Of a stretch of 64,000 nucleotides of DNA, positions 43,720 through 53,024 are shown one piece after another. Origin of the DNA: Fen-1362 sp049516395 (GTDB taxonomy: Bacteria > Planctomycetota > Phycisphaerae > Sedimentisphaerales > Anaerobacaceae); assembly GCA_049516395.1 (NCBI GenBank), contig JBEKTD010000001.1, positions 62,001-126,000 on the forward strand. The letters run 5' to 3'. The notes below the pieces were generated by a model, which saw only the letters and a program-made list of their open reading frames with translations, was not told the origin of the DNA and made no database searches. Each line of letters opens with the position of its first letter. Position 1 is the first letter of the stretch. Both the position numbers and the translations under genes were made by a program.

Positions 43720-46596
43720 ATGAAACGCGTAATCTTTGCACTTCTGGTCATCGCAGCTGGTTCAATTCCAACTCTTGCCAAATATTCCGGCGGCACAGGC
43801 GACCCAAACAACCCATACAAAATCGCCACAAAAGCAGATTTGCTGGCCTTGCGCGACAATACTGGCGATTACGGCAAATGCTTTATCCTGACGGCGGATA
43901 TTAATATGGAAGGGCAGGTCTTTACGACGGCAATTATCGCCCCGGACACCAGTTCTAGCGTCGGTTTTCAGGGGACGGCCTTTACGGGGATATTTGACGG
44001 CAACGGCCTTAAAATCACTAATTTTACCATCAACGGCGGGAGCAACCAATACCTCGGTTTATTTGGGCAAATCAATTCTGGCGGTTCTGTTAAGAATCTC
44101 GGTCTTGAGGATTGTTCGGTCAGCGGTCAGTATGATCTCGGCGGTCTGGTGGGATATAACTACGGTAGTATAAGCAACTGCTATTCAACGGGTCTGGTTA
44201 ATAACGATTCTTCCGGTTCTACTAATGTCGGCGGTTTGGTGGGACGTAACGGCGGCAGTATCAGGAATTGTTATTCAACGGGTCCGGTTAACGGTTCTTT
44301 CGATTCTTTTGATGTCGGCGGTTTGGTGGGGTACCACACCGGCGGCTATATCAGCAATTGCTATTCGACAGGCGATGTCACAGGCGATGTCAACAGCGGA
44401 TATGAATCAGGGGGGCTGTCCGGCGGGCTGGTGGGATACAGCGAAAGCAATATCAGCGATTGCTATTCGACGGGTGCGGTCAGCGGTTTTTCTGGTGTCG
44501 GCGGTCTGGTGGGATACATCGAAAGCGGAAATATCAGCGATTGCTATTCGACGGGTGCGGTCAGCAGTTTTTATGATCTCGGCGGTCTGGTGGGATGGAA
44601 CAGCGGCAGTATCAGCAACTGCTATTCGACAGGTGCTGTCAACGGCTCATGGGATAATATAGGCGGTCTGGTGGGATACAGCGACGTCAATAACGGTGGA
44701 ACTATCAGCAGCAGTTATTTTCTTATCACCAGAGGGCCGAATAACGGGTATGGCACGCCGCTGACAGATGGACAGATGAAACAACAAAGCAGTTTCCTCG
44801 GCTGGGACTTCGATACTATTTGGACAATAAGTGAGGGCATCAGTTATCCTGAACTCGCCTGGCAGCTCCCGACTCTCCCAGAAAAGGCAGCAGAGCTTGC
44901 CAAACAGGTTATTGGAGCAGATTATTTATGGGGAGGTAAGGGATGGGATTGGAGTGCGAAAAAATTTGTTGATGCTGGTACTATTACAGCAGGATACACG
45001 TATAGCTGGGAACCTGCTTGGGGCAAAGGTCTGGATTGCTCGGGACTGGTTTTCTGGTCATACAATTATGCCAGTGGGGCTATAAATTATCTAAGCTGTA
45101 AACCCCCTTGGAATCCAATCGAGTATGAAGGTGCGGATGGACAATATTATCACAATGTAATACAAATGGACAAATCTACACCCAAACGAGACCTTCTACC
45201 CGGCGATTTACTCTTTTTTTTCAATTTGGACAGCGATAATAAAATAGACCATGTGGTAATGTATGTGGGTGATTTTAGTTATCCGGGTGGAACGATACTA
45301 GGCACGACTTATCCTGCTGGAACATATGATATTGTGGCTGCTCAAGATCCGGATCACGGGATTGTACCGCAAAAGTTGACAAAGCTTGTTAGAGCGGCGG
45401 GTTTTGTTGGTTTCGGTAGAGTTACGCAGCCGGCGGTCGATGCCACCTTCTGCACAAAATGCCCCGTAGACATTATTCTAACCGACCCTGATGGATTTAT
45501 CGTTAGTAAAGATACACCTGAGATCCCGGGACTTCTTTATTTTAGCGTATATGACATAGATGGAAACGGGAGACCTGACGAAATGGTAACTGTTCCAAAG
45601 ATAAAAGTTGGAACTTACTTAATCACGGTAGTTCCTGAACCGAATGTGTTGCCGACCGATACTTATAGCTTGGAAGCGATAATTAACGGTCAAACTATGG
45701 TTTTGGCCAAGGATGTTCAGATTCAAAATATTCCAGCACAACCCTATGAGGTTAAGTCAGATCTGATTCTGGTTACCAAATGCACGGTTACCGCTGGCAG
45801 CAAGGTTAACAGCGACGCGATTTCCTTTTCCGGCACGATGGACCCCAATGCCGATGACTTCAATGACACCAACAACTCCAGCGATGCCAATTTTGTCGAG
45901 GTTACCATTAACTCAGACAATATAGTCAATCCCTGTGTTATAACCTTCCCCGTTAACGGCAAGACCTGGAAAAAGGGCAAGTTCAATTATTCGGGGAAAG
46001 AAAACGGCGTGAAGAAATCATTCACCTATAATGTAAAGACGGGCAAATTCGCTTTCGCGGCGAGCAATATTAACCTGTCTGGTTTGGAATGCCCGGTGAT
46101 AATCGATATAAATGTGGGTGATTTCGCAGATACAGCCAACCTCGATGAGGCGATAGTCAACGGCCCGAAGAAGCCGATACCGATTAATCTCTTGATGGGT
46201 GTTAAGAATTCTCTGCGGGTTGATGGTAAGCCAAAATTCACAAAGAAATCGGGTTCTATCACCCAGTTTGCTGTCAGCGGCGGGTTCTCCGTGGAAAACC
46301 CGGACGTGAATATGACGAACAGGGTCAGCGAGGGCCTTGTTATTACTTTGGGCACACAGACCTTTACCATACCCGCGAACAATCTTAAAGCCGGGAAAAA
46401 TAAATTTACCTGCTCGAAGGTAAAATTATATGATGGTTCTTCCAACCTTATAGGGATTGCTACTGCAACATTCGATTTCAACAAATGCACGTTTACCCTG
46501 ACGATAAAGAACGTGGATATTACGAGTTCCGGCACTGTTGATTTCTGCGTCCAATTTGCTGGCTTTAACGAGTGCGTGCCGGTTTCCCTGCCTTAG
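43720..46596 (+). CDS. Secreted GLUG-repeat protein with NlpC/P60 domain
   Basis: A 958-residue exported protein (signal peptide about residues 1-20, ending TLAK). Residues about 130-330 hold seven to eight GLUG-type repeats with the core GGLVG, then SISNCYSTG. Residues about 394-567 form an NlpC/P60-like domain with YLWGGKGWDW, the catalytic Cys in GLDCSGLVFWS (about 440) and His in DHVVMYVG (about 510). The C-terminal 350 residues contain two related beta-rich segments without a known name. It probably cleaves peptidoglycan peptides or related amide bonds outside the cell. Joining GLUG repeats to NlpC/P60 is uncommon. Confidence 0.85.
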   Translation: MKRVIFALLVIAAGSIPTLAKYSGGTGDPNNPYKIATKADLLALRDNTGDYGKCFILTADINMEGQVFTTAIIAPDTSSSVGFQGTAFTGIFDGNGLKITNFTINGGSNQYLGLFGQINSGGSVKNLGLEDCSVSGQYDLGGLVGYNYGSISNCYSTGLVNNDSSGSTNVGGLVGRNGGSIRNCYSTGPVNGSFDSFDVGGLVGYHTGGYISNCYSTGDVTGDVNSGYESGGLSGGLVGYSESNISDCYSTGAVSGFSGVGGLVGYIESGNISDCYSTGAVSSFYDLGGLVGWNSGSISNCYSTGAVNGSWDNIGGLVGYSDVNNGGTISSSYFLITRGPNNGYGTPLTDGQMKQQSSFLGWDFDTIWTISEGISYPELAWQLPTLPEKAAELAKQVIGADYLWGGKGWDWSAKKFVDAGTITAGYTYSWEPAWGKGLDCSGLVFWSYNYASGAINYLSCKPPWNPIEYEGADGQYYHNVIQMDKSTPKRDLLPGDLLFFFNLDSDNKIDHVVMYVGDFSYPGGTILGTTYPAGTYDIVAAQDPDHGIVPQKLTKLVRAAGFVGFGRVTQPAVDATFCTKCPVDIILTDPDGFIVSKDTPEIPGLLYFSVYDIDGNGRPDEMVTVPKIKVGTYLITVVPEPNVLPTDTYSLEAIINGQTMVLAKDVQIQNIPAQPYEVKSDLILVTKCTVTAGSKVNSDAISFSGTMDPNADDFNDTNNSSDANFVEVTINSDNIVNPCVITFPVNGKTWKKGKFNYSGKENGVKKSFTYNVKTGKFAFAASNINLSGLECPVIIDINVGDFADTANLDEAIVNGPKKPIPINLLMGVKNSLRVDGKPKFTKKSGSITQFAVSGGFSVENPDVNMTNRVSEGLVITLGTQTFTIPANNLKAGKNKFTCSKVKLYDGSSNLIGIATATFDFNKCTFTLTIKNVDITSSGTVDFCVQFAGFNECVPVSLP

Positions 46597-46666
46597 TGAG
46601 GCACTTCTTAAAGATAGAGAATGGCGACTGCAACCACTGGCTGCAAGGATTGTAAATTTCCGAGAG

Positions 46667-46708
46667 ACGAGTCACGGGATACGAGCGACGGCGTGACGGA
46701 AGTCACGC
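46667..46708. repeat. Heptad repeat followed by hairpin between convergent genes
   Basis: Four in-phase heptads (ACGAGTC, ACGGGAT, ACGAGCG, ACGGCGT; 46667-46694) run into a perfect GCGTGAC-GGAA-GTCACGC hairpin (46691-46708), right at the stop of the amidase-like gene. Confidence 0.65.
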
Positions 46709-47257
46709 TTACCGCCAGTTGGTGGGATAGAAGATTTTGGTCGCGGGGACGTTGAACTTCATCGCAAGCGACTCGACTAGGGCTTCGGTTCTTTTAATCT
46801 GGGCATTTGTCGGGCGGACGTGCCTGCCGTCGGCTACGAGGCAAACCCGGACCGTCCTGCTTGAGCCATACCATGTATGGTCGGGAATGACCGACCACTG
46901 CTTTTGCCATTTTTCGGTGGTTTGAATCTGGCCGTCGCTGCCGCCAAGGCCGTTGCAGATAAGGAAGTGACAGTTGATGTCATCGGAATTGGTTAAGCCG
47001 GATAATGATGCGAGCTGGGCAACGTTGCCCGCCTTTGTTCCGCTGAAGTAAATCTCGATACTTTCCCATCGGCCCGGTGCCTGGGTAACGCGGGAATCAA
47101 TCGCCTGCTGGATGGGGTCGAGCCGGTAATAAGTCGAAAGACAGAACGGTCCCGCTGATGGCGGATGATTACCCAACGCCATCAACACAACCGCGCCTGT
47201 CGTCATCGAAACGAGCAACATCATCAGAACTTTCGTTACTCGCGGCTGATTCGACAT
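46709..47257 (-). CDS. Amidase_2-like protein lacking zinc ligands, membrane-anchored
   Basis: The protein of about 182 residues has one N-terminal transmembrane or signal segment (residues about 8-28). The start at 47257 is preceded by AGGGAAAT. The rest follows the N-acetylmuramoyl-L-alanine amidase (Amidase_2) plan: WESIEIYFSGTKAGNVAQL, INCHFLICNGLGGSDGQI, RTVRVCLVADGRHVRPTNAQ and ESLAMKFNVPATKI. The His expected at the IEIYFS position and the His/Asp-Cys near the C-terminus are absent. It is therefore probably a binding protein or inactive homologue. It is convergent with the GLUG gene. Confidence 0.68.
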   Translation of the reverse strand: MSNQPRVTKVLMMLLVSMTTGAVVLMALGNHPPSAGPFCLSTYYRLDPIQQAIDSRVTQAPGRWESIEIYFSGTKAGNVAQLASLSGLTNSDDINCHFLICNGLGGSDGQIQTTEKWQKQWSVIPDHTWYGSSRTVRVCLVADGRHVRPTNAQIKRTEALVESLAMKFNVPATKIFYPTNWR

Positions 47258-47547
47258 ATTTCCCTGCCACTTTAAAAAATCAATAATGACACGACCACCA
47301 CAAACACAATTGTTTATACAATGATTCATCGGCTCCCCTTTACCTGTAGCTGTAAATTTTTTAACGCAAATTTATCAAATTATTCAAAATAAATTCATCC
47401 TTTCCAAACACTTTCTTCGTTACAGTCGAAAATTTCTTGACCTGGCCTCTTCCGGCTGTTAAACCTTGTTGTGGTTATGCTGCGCGGAATTGCCCACTCT
47501 GATGTGATTGACGTCAGTAACGTCCAATAAAAATATGAAAGGCGAAA

Positions 47548-49563
47548 ATGGCTTCCAAATGGCGACCTTTAACTGCCGACGAAATCTCCAAACTGACCTC
47601 CCATGGCTGCACCTGTCCCGATTGGTCCAAAATACAGGTAGCTGACGGTTTTAGCCCCGAACGAGTAAAAACAACCCACTTTTCAGGTGATGTCCGACTG
47701 GGGACTTTCCGGAAAGACGTACGCTTTGAAGGGGGACTTGCCAGGCCCTCGGGAATCTCCAATGCCACCATTCACAACTGCTGCATTGGCAACAACGTCT
47801 ATATCAACCAGGTCAAAAGTTTCATCGCCAACTATAATGTGGAGGATAATGCTGTCATTGAGAACGTCGATTTTTTGGCGGTCGACGGCAATACTTCTTT
47901 CGGCAACGGAACTGATGTCGTCGTCATAAACGAAGCAGGCGGCAGGGAAATCCCTATATATGACCACTTATCAGCGCAACTGGCGTATATTATCGCCCTG
48001 TATCGCCATCGTCCGAAGCTCATCGAAAAGTTGCGGGCTATGATTGCCGAATACGTCGCGTCCGTTACGTCCTCAATGGGCCTTGTAGCCACGGGCGCCA
48101 AAATCCTCAACACCAGAATCATCAAAAACGTAAAAGTTGGTCCCGCCGCGACCATCGAGGCTGCCAACCGGCTCGAAAACGGCTCCATCAATAGTTGTCC
48201 CCAGGACCCGGTTTATATCGGACCCGGCGTCTTCGCAAGTAACTTCATTGCCTGCTCCGGCTCAAAAATCAGCGACGGAGCAATACTCTCGAATTGCTTC
48301 GTAGGCCAGGCAACCGAACTCGCCAAACAATACTCTGCCGAAAACTCCGTCTTCTTCGCCAACTGCGGCGGCTATCACGGCGAGGCCTGTTCAATCTTCG
48401 CAGGCCCATATACCGTAACTCACCATAAATCAACTCTGCTCATCGCGGGCCTCTTCAGCTTTCTCAACGCCGGCTCAGGCACAAACCAGAGCAACCATCT
48501 TTATAAACTCGGCCCAGTCCACCAGGGTATCGTCGAACGCGGCTCAAAAACCGCAAGCGACTCATATATGCTATGGCCCGCCAGGGTCGGCGCATTCACC
48601 GTCGTTATGGGCAGGCACTATCGCAACTCCGACACCTCCGATTTGCCTTTCTCATACCTCATCGAACACGAAGACGAAAGCATTCTCGTCCCTGCAGTAA
48701 ACCTCAAAAGCGTCGGGACCGTCCGCGATGCCAAAAAATGGCCGAAACGCGACCATCGTAAAGACCCCAAAAAGCTCGACCTCATAAATTTCAAGCTCCT
48801 CAGTCCATACACTATTCAGAAAATGCTCAACAGTTGTAAGCTTTTGCGAAACCTCAAAGCCACTGGAATCGAAACCACCCTTTCAACAAATTCAGGGAAG
48901 GCCGGCTATTTCGCGTATCACGGCGTCAAAATCAAACACGACTCATTAGACAAAGGCATCCGCCTTTACGAAATCGGCATCGATAAATTTTTAGGCAACT
49001 GCCTCATCCACCGCCTCCAGGATAAACAATTCACAAACGTCCAGCAGTTACAGGCAGAGCTTAAACCACAAACTGATATCGGACCCGGCAAATGGGCTGA
49101 CCTGGCGGGATTGTTCGCGCCGGAAGAGGCCGTCACCAAAATCATAGACGACATCGAATCGGGCGCACTGGCAACCCTCGACCAGATAACCGCGGCCTTT
49201 ACCTCGGCCCACGAAAACTACCCGGCCTACGAATGGGCCTGGGCGACAAACGTCATCCAGCAGCAGCTCGGCAAAACCATCGACACGATTGGCCCCAAAG
49301 ACATTATCGAGATGATTAACAAATGGAAATCCGCCGTAATCGAGCTTGATAATATGCTCTTAGACGACACCAAAAAGGAATTTGCCGAAACAGTTCAGGC
49401 CGGCTACGGCATCGACGGCAATTTCGCCGAAAGAACCGCGGATTTTGCTAACGTCCGAGGCAATTTTGAGGCAAACGCCGTTACAGGTGAAATCAAACAG
49501 CACATCGAAGAAAAATCCCGGCTGGCGGACGAGCTAATCCACCGACTGCAAAAAATTCGTTAA
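47548..49563 (+). CDS. DUF4954 family protein
   Basis: This 671-residue cytoplasmic protein matches what I recall of DUF4954. It starts with RPLTADEISKLTSHGCTCPD and has a region of left-handed beta-helix-like turns (GDVRLGTFRKDV, GISNATIHNCCIGNNVYINQ, GPAATIEAANRLENGSI, ISDGAILSNCFVGQ). Then comes the conserved GPYTVTHHKSTLLIAGLFSF and LGPVHQGIVERGSKTASDSY. The beta-helix pattern resembles sugar-nucleotide or acyl transferases. The gene sits directly before nagB, so a link to amino-sugar metabolism is inferred. Enzymatic function is not established. GAAAGG precedes the start. Confidence 0.85.
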   Translation: MASKWRPLTADEISKLTSHGCTCPDWSKIQVADGFSPERVKTTHFSGDVRLGTFRKDVRFEGGLARPSGISNATIHNCCIGNNVYINQVKSFIANYNVEDNAVIENVDFLAVDGNTSFGNGTDVVVINEAGGREIPIYDHLSAQLAYIIALYRHRPKLIEKLRAMIAEYVASVTSSMGLVATGAKILNTRIIKNVKVGPAATIEAANRLENGSINSCPQDPVYIGPGVFASNFIACSGSKISDGAILSNCFVGQATELAKQYSAENSVFFANCGGYHGEACSIFAGPYTVTHHKSTLLIAGLFSFLNAGSGTNQSNHLYKLGPVHQGIVERGSKTASDSYMLWPARVGAFTVVMGRHYRNSDTSDLPFSYLIEHEDESILVPAVNLKSVGTVRDAKKWPKRDHRKDPKKLDLINFKLLSPYTIQKMLNSCKLLRNLKATGIETTLSTNSGKAGYFAYHGVKIKHDSLDKGIRLYEIGIDKFLGNCLIHRLQDKQFTNVQQLQAELKPQTDIGPGKWADLAGLFAPEEAVTKIIDDIESGALATLDQITAAFTSAHENYPAYEWAWATNVIQQQLGKTIDTIGPKDIIEMINKWKSAVIELDNMLLDDTKKEFAETVQAGYGIDGNFAERTADFANVRGNFEANAVTGEIKQHIEEKSRLADELIHRLQKIR

Positions 49564-49569
49564 ACCAAA

Positions 49570-49640
49570 CCACCAGGACACAAAGGCACGAAGAAAAAAG
49601 TTAAAAAATAAATACTTAGTGTCTTGGCGTCTTTGTGGCG
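49570..49640. repeat. Inverted pair of CCACAAAGACACGAAG-type repeats upstream of nagB
   Basis: CCACCAGGACACAAAGGCAC plus GAAG (49570-49593) and CTTAGTGTCTTGGCGTCTTT plus GTGG (49615-49638) are the same family in opposite orientation. The right copy runs directly into the nagB ribosome binding site GGAGG. Confidence 0.65.
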
Positions 49641-49649
49641 GAGGTATTT

Positions 49650-50462
49650 ATGCGAGTGATAATTCAACCGGATTACGGGCTTGCCTCGAAATGGGCGGCA
49701 CATTACATCGTGAAAAAAATAAATGATTTTGGGCCGACTGAAACAAAACCATTCCTTCTTGGCCTGCCCACCGGCTCATCGCCCCTCGGTATGTATAAAG
49801 AATTGATTAAGCTCAATTCGTCAAAAAAGGTAACGTTCAAAAACGTCATCACTTTCAATATGGATGAATACGTCGGCCTGCCCGAAGACCACCCCGCAAG
49901 CTATCATTACTACATGCGGAACAATTTTTTCAACCATATCGATATCCCCGCCAAAAATATCAACATCCTCGACGGCAACGCCAAGAATCTCGAAGCCGAA
50001 TGTGAGCGCTATGAGGGAAAAATGAAGCAGCTCGGCGGCGTCGAGCTTTTCATCGGAGGCGTAGGCCCCGACGGCCACATTGCCTTCAACGAACCCGGCT
50101 CGTCGCTTGCGAGCCGAACGCGAGTCAAAACCCTTACGCAGGACACCATCATCGCCAACTCACGCTTCTTTGACGATGACGTAAACAAAGTTCCCAAAAC
50201 CGCTCTTACCGTCGGCGTCGCTACCGTTATGGATGCAAGAGAAACGCTGATAATCGCCTCAGGCCACAGCAAGGCACGCGCCTTGCATCACGCAATCGAC
50301 CAGGGCGTAAATCATTTGTGGACGGTCAGCGTCCTTCAGTTGCATCCCAAAGCAATCATCGTCTGCGACGAGGACGCCGCCGTCGAATTGAAATACGGCA
50401 CTGTCAAATACTTCAAGGATATCGAAGCCGGCAATTTAAACCCCGCCTCACTGCTGAAATAA
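49650..50462 (+). CDS. nagB: Glucosamine-6-phosphate deaminase
   Basis: The protein of about 270 residues is full-length NagB. It has MRVIIQPDYGLASKWAAHYI, LGLPTGSSPLGMYKEL, the catalytic FNMDEYVGL region, GVGPDGHIAFNEPGSS and LTVGVATVMDARE. It converts glucosamine-6-phosphate to fructose-6-phosphate and ammonia. The ATG at 49650 has GGAGG about 8 bases upstream; a GTG at 49635 is less likely. It follows the DUF4954 gene by about 86 bases of repeat sequence. No nagA or transporter gene is seen nearby. Confidence 0.95.
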   Translation: MRVIIQPDYGLASKWAAHYIVKKINDFGPTETKPFLLGLPTGSSPLGMYKELIKLNSSKKVTFKNVITFNMDEYVGLPEDHPASYHYYMRNNFFNHIDIPAKNINILDGNAKNLEAECERYEGKMKQLGGVELFIGGVGPDGHIAFNEPGSSLASRTRVKTLTQDTIIANSRFFDDDVNKVPKTALTVGVATVMDARETLIIASGHSKARALHHAIDQGVNHLWTVSVLQLHPKAIIVCDEDAAVELKYGTVKYFKDIEAGNLNPASLLK

Positions 50463-50481
50463 AAACGAAACGCCAATAAAA

Positions 50482-50520
50482 AAGCCGGGCTCCCATTTAT
50501 TTCGGGAACCCGGCTTATTT
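50482..50520. terminator. Bidirectional terminator between nagB and the PPIase gene
   Basis: AAGCCGGGCTCCC and CGGGAACCCGGCTT pair with one mismatch around a short A/T loop, followed by TATTTT on the plus strand. A runs precede it, so it can also serve the minus-strand gene ending at 50539. Confidence 0.8.
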
Positions 50521-50538
50521 TACGCTCAATACTATTGT

Positions 50539-51783
50539 TTACTCCGGTGCTGCCGGCTTCGACTCTGCGTCCGGTCTCGGCCCTCTCGGCGGCATCGGCA
50601 TCCTTGGCTTTGGCTCTTTGCCGGGGGGATATACTATCTTGGCTTGGGCCTTTACCTTCTCAATAAGCTGCTTGAACATCTCACTTTTCTTTTTGTTCTG
50701 GAACGATTTTACGATATCCGCTTTTGCCTTCTCGAATGGTATCAGGCCGCCTTGCTGGCGGTCGGTAACCTTTATTATGTGGTAGCCGTACTGTGTCTCG
50801 ACCACGCCGCTTATTCCACCAACCTTCGTCGCGAACGCCGCGTCGGCAAACTCCTTGACCATTGTGCCTCTATCGAAGAACCCAAGGTCGCCGCCCCTTA
50901 TCTTCGAGCCGGGGTCGTCGGAATTCTCCTTCGCCAGAGCGGCAAAATCTCCGCCCGCCTTTGCCTGTTTGAGCAAACCCTCTATCTTCGTTTTGGCAGC
51001 CGCTTTCTGCTCAGGCGTCGCTGAGGCATCTACCTTCACAAGAATATGACTCGCCTTGACCTGCTCGGGCTTATTGAAGTCCTCTTTATTCTCATCATAA
51101 AACGCCTTCGCCTCGGCGTCATTGACCTCTACGTTACCGATAAGCTTTTCATAACCCATCGTCTTTTTTATCTGCTCTTTTATCTGCTCGAACGACTGTC
51201 CCTGCGCCGTAACCCTCTCCTTGAAGGCCTCCATCGTCATACCCGGCTGGGAGGCTATGATTTCGTTCAGCTTGTCGTTGACGTCGCTGTCGGTTATGTT
51301 TATGTTCGCTTTCTTTATCTGCTCATCCAAAAGCTGTTCCATAACCATACTCTCGACCACCTGGGGCCGCATTTGCTTCTTGTATTGCTCGGCCATACCC
51401 GGCGGAATCTGGGAAGCCATCCGCTCCATATACGCATTTATCTTGGCGTCAACATCCGCCTCGGTAATATCCTTGCCGTTAACTGTAACTGCTATGCCGG
51501 TGTTTTCCGCAACAGCATTCGGCTCGGCAGCTTTTACCGCCGGGACTGCCGGCTTGACTTCCGGCTTTGCTTCCTTAACTTCAGCTTTGACTTCGGGCTT
51601 TGCTTGTTTGGTCACAACGTTCGGCTCGGCAGCTTTTACCGCCGGGGCTGCTGGCTTGACTGTCGGTTGAGCTTCTGTTTTAACGCCTGTGGCCGGTGCG
51701 TTTGATTCCTGACAGCTCTGAAATAAGACCATTCCAGCCAGCAGGCAAACTCCCGATAAAACCATTTTCACGCTAATTCTCAT
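50539..51783 (-). CDS. Parvulin-type peptidylprolyl isomerase lipoprotein (PrsA/SurA-like)
   Basis: The protein of about 414 residues has a lipoprotein signal (LLAGMVLFQSCQES). A Pro/Ala/Lys/Glu-rich spacer of about 75 residues follows, containing repeats of the type PAVKAAEPN. Next are a SurA_N-like chaperone domain (VNGKDITEADVDAKINAYME) and a parvulin domain (KASHILVKVDASATPEQKAA, ENSDDPGSKIRGGDLGFFDR, VVETQYGYHIIKVTDRQ). It should assist folding of exported proteins in the periplasm. The start at 51783 has AAAGGAT upstream; an ATG at 51852 adds residues before the signal and is rejected. Confidence 0.92.
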   Translation of the reverse strand: MRISVKMVLSGVCLLAGMVLFQSCQESNAPATGVKTEAQPTVKPAAPAVKAAEPNVVTKQAKPEVKAEVKEAKPEVKPAVPAVKAAEPNAVAENTGIAVTVNGKDITEADVDAKINAYMERMASQIPPGMAEQYKKQMRPQVVESMVMEQLLDEQIKKANINITDSDVNDKLNEIIASQPGMTMEAFKERVTAQGQSFEQIKEQIKKTMGYEKLIGNVEVNDAEAKAFYDENKEDFNKPEQVKASHILVKVDASATPEQKAAAKTKIEGLLKQAKAGGDFAALAKENSDDPGSKIRGGDLGFFDRGTMVKEFADAAFATKVGGISGVVETQYGYHIIKVTDRQQGGLIPFEKAKADIVKSFQNKKKSEMFKQLIEKVKAQAKIVYPPGKEPKPRMPMPPRGPRPDAESKPAAPE

Positions 51784-51962
51784 TTGGATATCCTTTCGTA
51801 GAATATAAATTCGCAACATTCCCGTTAAAACACAAGGCAACAATCCTCTCACAACAACATCCGAAAGTCAATTGAATATTTTGACAAACCCGTACTGATT
51901 TTGGTATCCTCTGTATCCGTCACATGTTATGAAATACGATATTATGATAGGGCGATAACTTG

Positions 51963-52376
51963 ATGAGTTTTCCGGACCATACGAAGATTAAATCCTGCAC
52001 GATAACCATCCAGCCGCGATACAGCGAAACCGACCAGGGCGGTGTCATTCACCACGCGGTTTTCCCCGTCTATTTCGAGATGGGCCGAACCGAACTGCTT
52101 CGCGCCAACGGGCTTGCCTATAAGGACCTCGAAGCCGCGGGCGTCTTTTTCGTAATAGCCGAGCTTCGCATCAAGTATCGCAGGCCTGCTTTTTACGATG
52201 AAAAGCTCAATCTCGAAACAATCTGCACCAATGTTACCGCCAGCAAAGTCGAGCATTCTTACAAGCTCACTCGCCCAAATACCGGCGAACTGTTAGCCGA
52301 GGCCGAGAGCGTCCTTGCCTGCGTCGATAACAAGGGCAAAATCCGCCGGATGCCCGAATTTATGTATCCCTCGTAG
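51963..52376 (+). CDS. Acyl-CoA thioesterase, YbgC/4-hydroxybenzoyl-CoA thioesterase family
   Basis: This 137-residue hotdog-fold protein has RYSETDQGGVIHHAVFPVYF with the active-site Asp in place. MGRTELLRANGLAYKDLEAA and LRIKYRRPAFYDEKLNLET complete the pattern. It hydrolyses acyl-CoA thioesters in the cytoplasm; the natural acyl group is unknown. The ATG at 51963 is chosen because the preceding TTG only adds one residue. It converges with the HNH-AP2 gene and the two overlap by 17 bases, which marks the left boundary of the second accessory island. Confidence 0.92.
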   Translation: MSFPDHTKIKSCTITIQPRYSETDQGGVIHHAVFPVYFEMGRTELLRANGLAYKDLEAAGVFFVIAELRIKYRRPAFYDEKLNLETICTNVTASKVEHSYKLTRPNTGELLAEAESVLACVDNKGKIRRMPEFMYPS

Positions 52377-52965
52377 CGCATTGATAGTTTTGCGGAAAAT
52401 TCAACCTTGCGAATTCGCCGTGATACTTAACAGCGGCCTCGTCGTAAGCGCGGGCCGCTGCAATTTCCGAGTCAAATCTGCCTAACGAGAGAGTTTTACC
52501 TTTATAATTGATTCGAGCGGCCCAGCGACCGTCCAGCTTTTTGAAAGAAACCCCTACGAAGCGTGATGAGGTTTTGGATTTGTCCCTCCGGCGGTTACAA
52601 GCATTCTGAGAGTGCGTCGCCAGGCGCAGATTGGCCCTGCGATTGTCTAATCCGTTGCCGTTTATATGGTCAACGACAAGCCCCGCAGGCGCACTCATAA
52701 TTTCTCTGTGCAAATTCACAAGCTTTGTCCGTCCAGGTCCTGTTTTAACAAAACGAACTGCATAAAAAGTTTTTCTGTTTCCACGGATGCACCATTTGAA
52801 ATTACCAAACCGGTAGTAATCCTGCTGGTCCACAATCGTCCATTCCCCGTCGCTCAGGTAAATCCGCCGATACTCATAACCATACTTCCGCCGCCGATAA
52901 AACATCACCGGCCACGCGCAGATTTTGTCTAACCAATTCGGTATTCTTATTTGAACATTTGCCAT
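52360..52965 (-). CDS. HNH endonuclease with C-terminal AP2 DNA-binding domain (copy 2)
   Basis: A 201-residue paralogue of the protein at 24717-25301, alignable end to end (shared PNWLD near the start, FKWCI, FYAVR, LVNLHREIM, DHINGNGLDNRRANLRLAT, and a KYHGEFARLNFP end). The HNH core is VVDHINGNGLDNRRANLR and the AP2 domain runs from RFVGVSF to AYDEAAVKYHG. GGGGGAT lies before the ATG. Copies like this spread as free-standing homing-type endonucleases. The upstream 700 bases hold no gene, and the next gene is a TIR-like protein, so it sits at the edge of a defence-like island. Confidence 0.85.
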   Translation of the reverse strand: MANVQIRIPNWLDKICAWPVMFYRRRKYGYEYRRIYLSDGEWTIVDQQDYYRFGNFKWCIRGNRKTFYAVRFVKTGPGRTKLVNLHREIMSAPAGLVVDHINGNGLDNRRANLRLATHSQNACNRRRDKSKTSSRFVGVSFKKLDGRWAARINYKGKTLSLGRFDSEIAAARAYDEAAVKYHGEFARLNFPQNYQCATRDT

Positions 52966-53024
52966 TTTCTCAATCCCCCTTTTCTGTCATTACTTCTACA
53001 TTCGTAATTCTAAATTCTAAATTT

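Noticed and set aside
44130..44700. CRISPR-like regular repeats
   Set aside because: The regularity comes from GLUG protein repeats in one open reading frame; unit lengths vary and there are no spacers of constant size.
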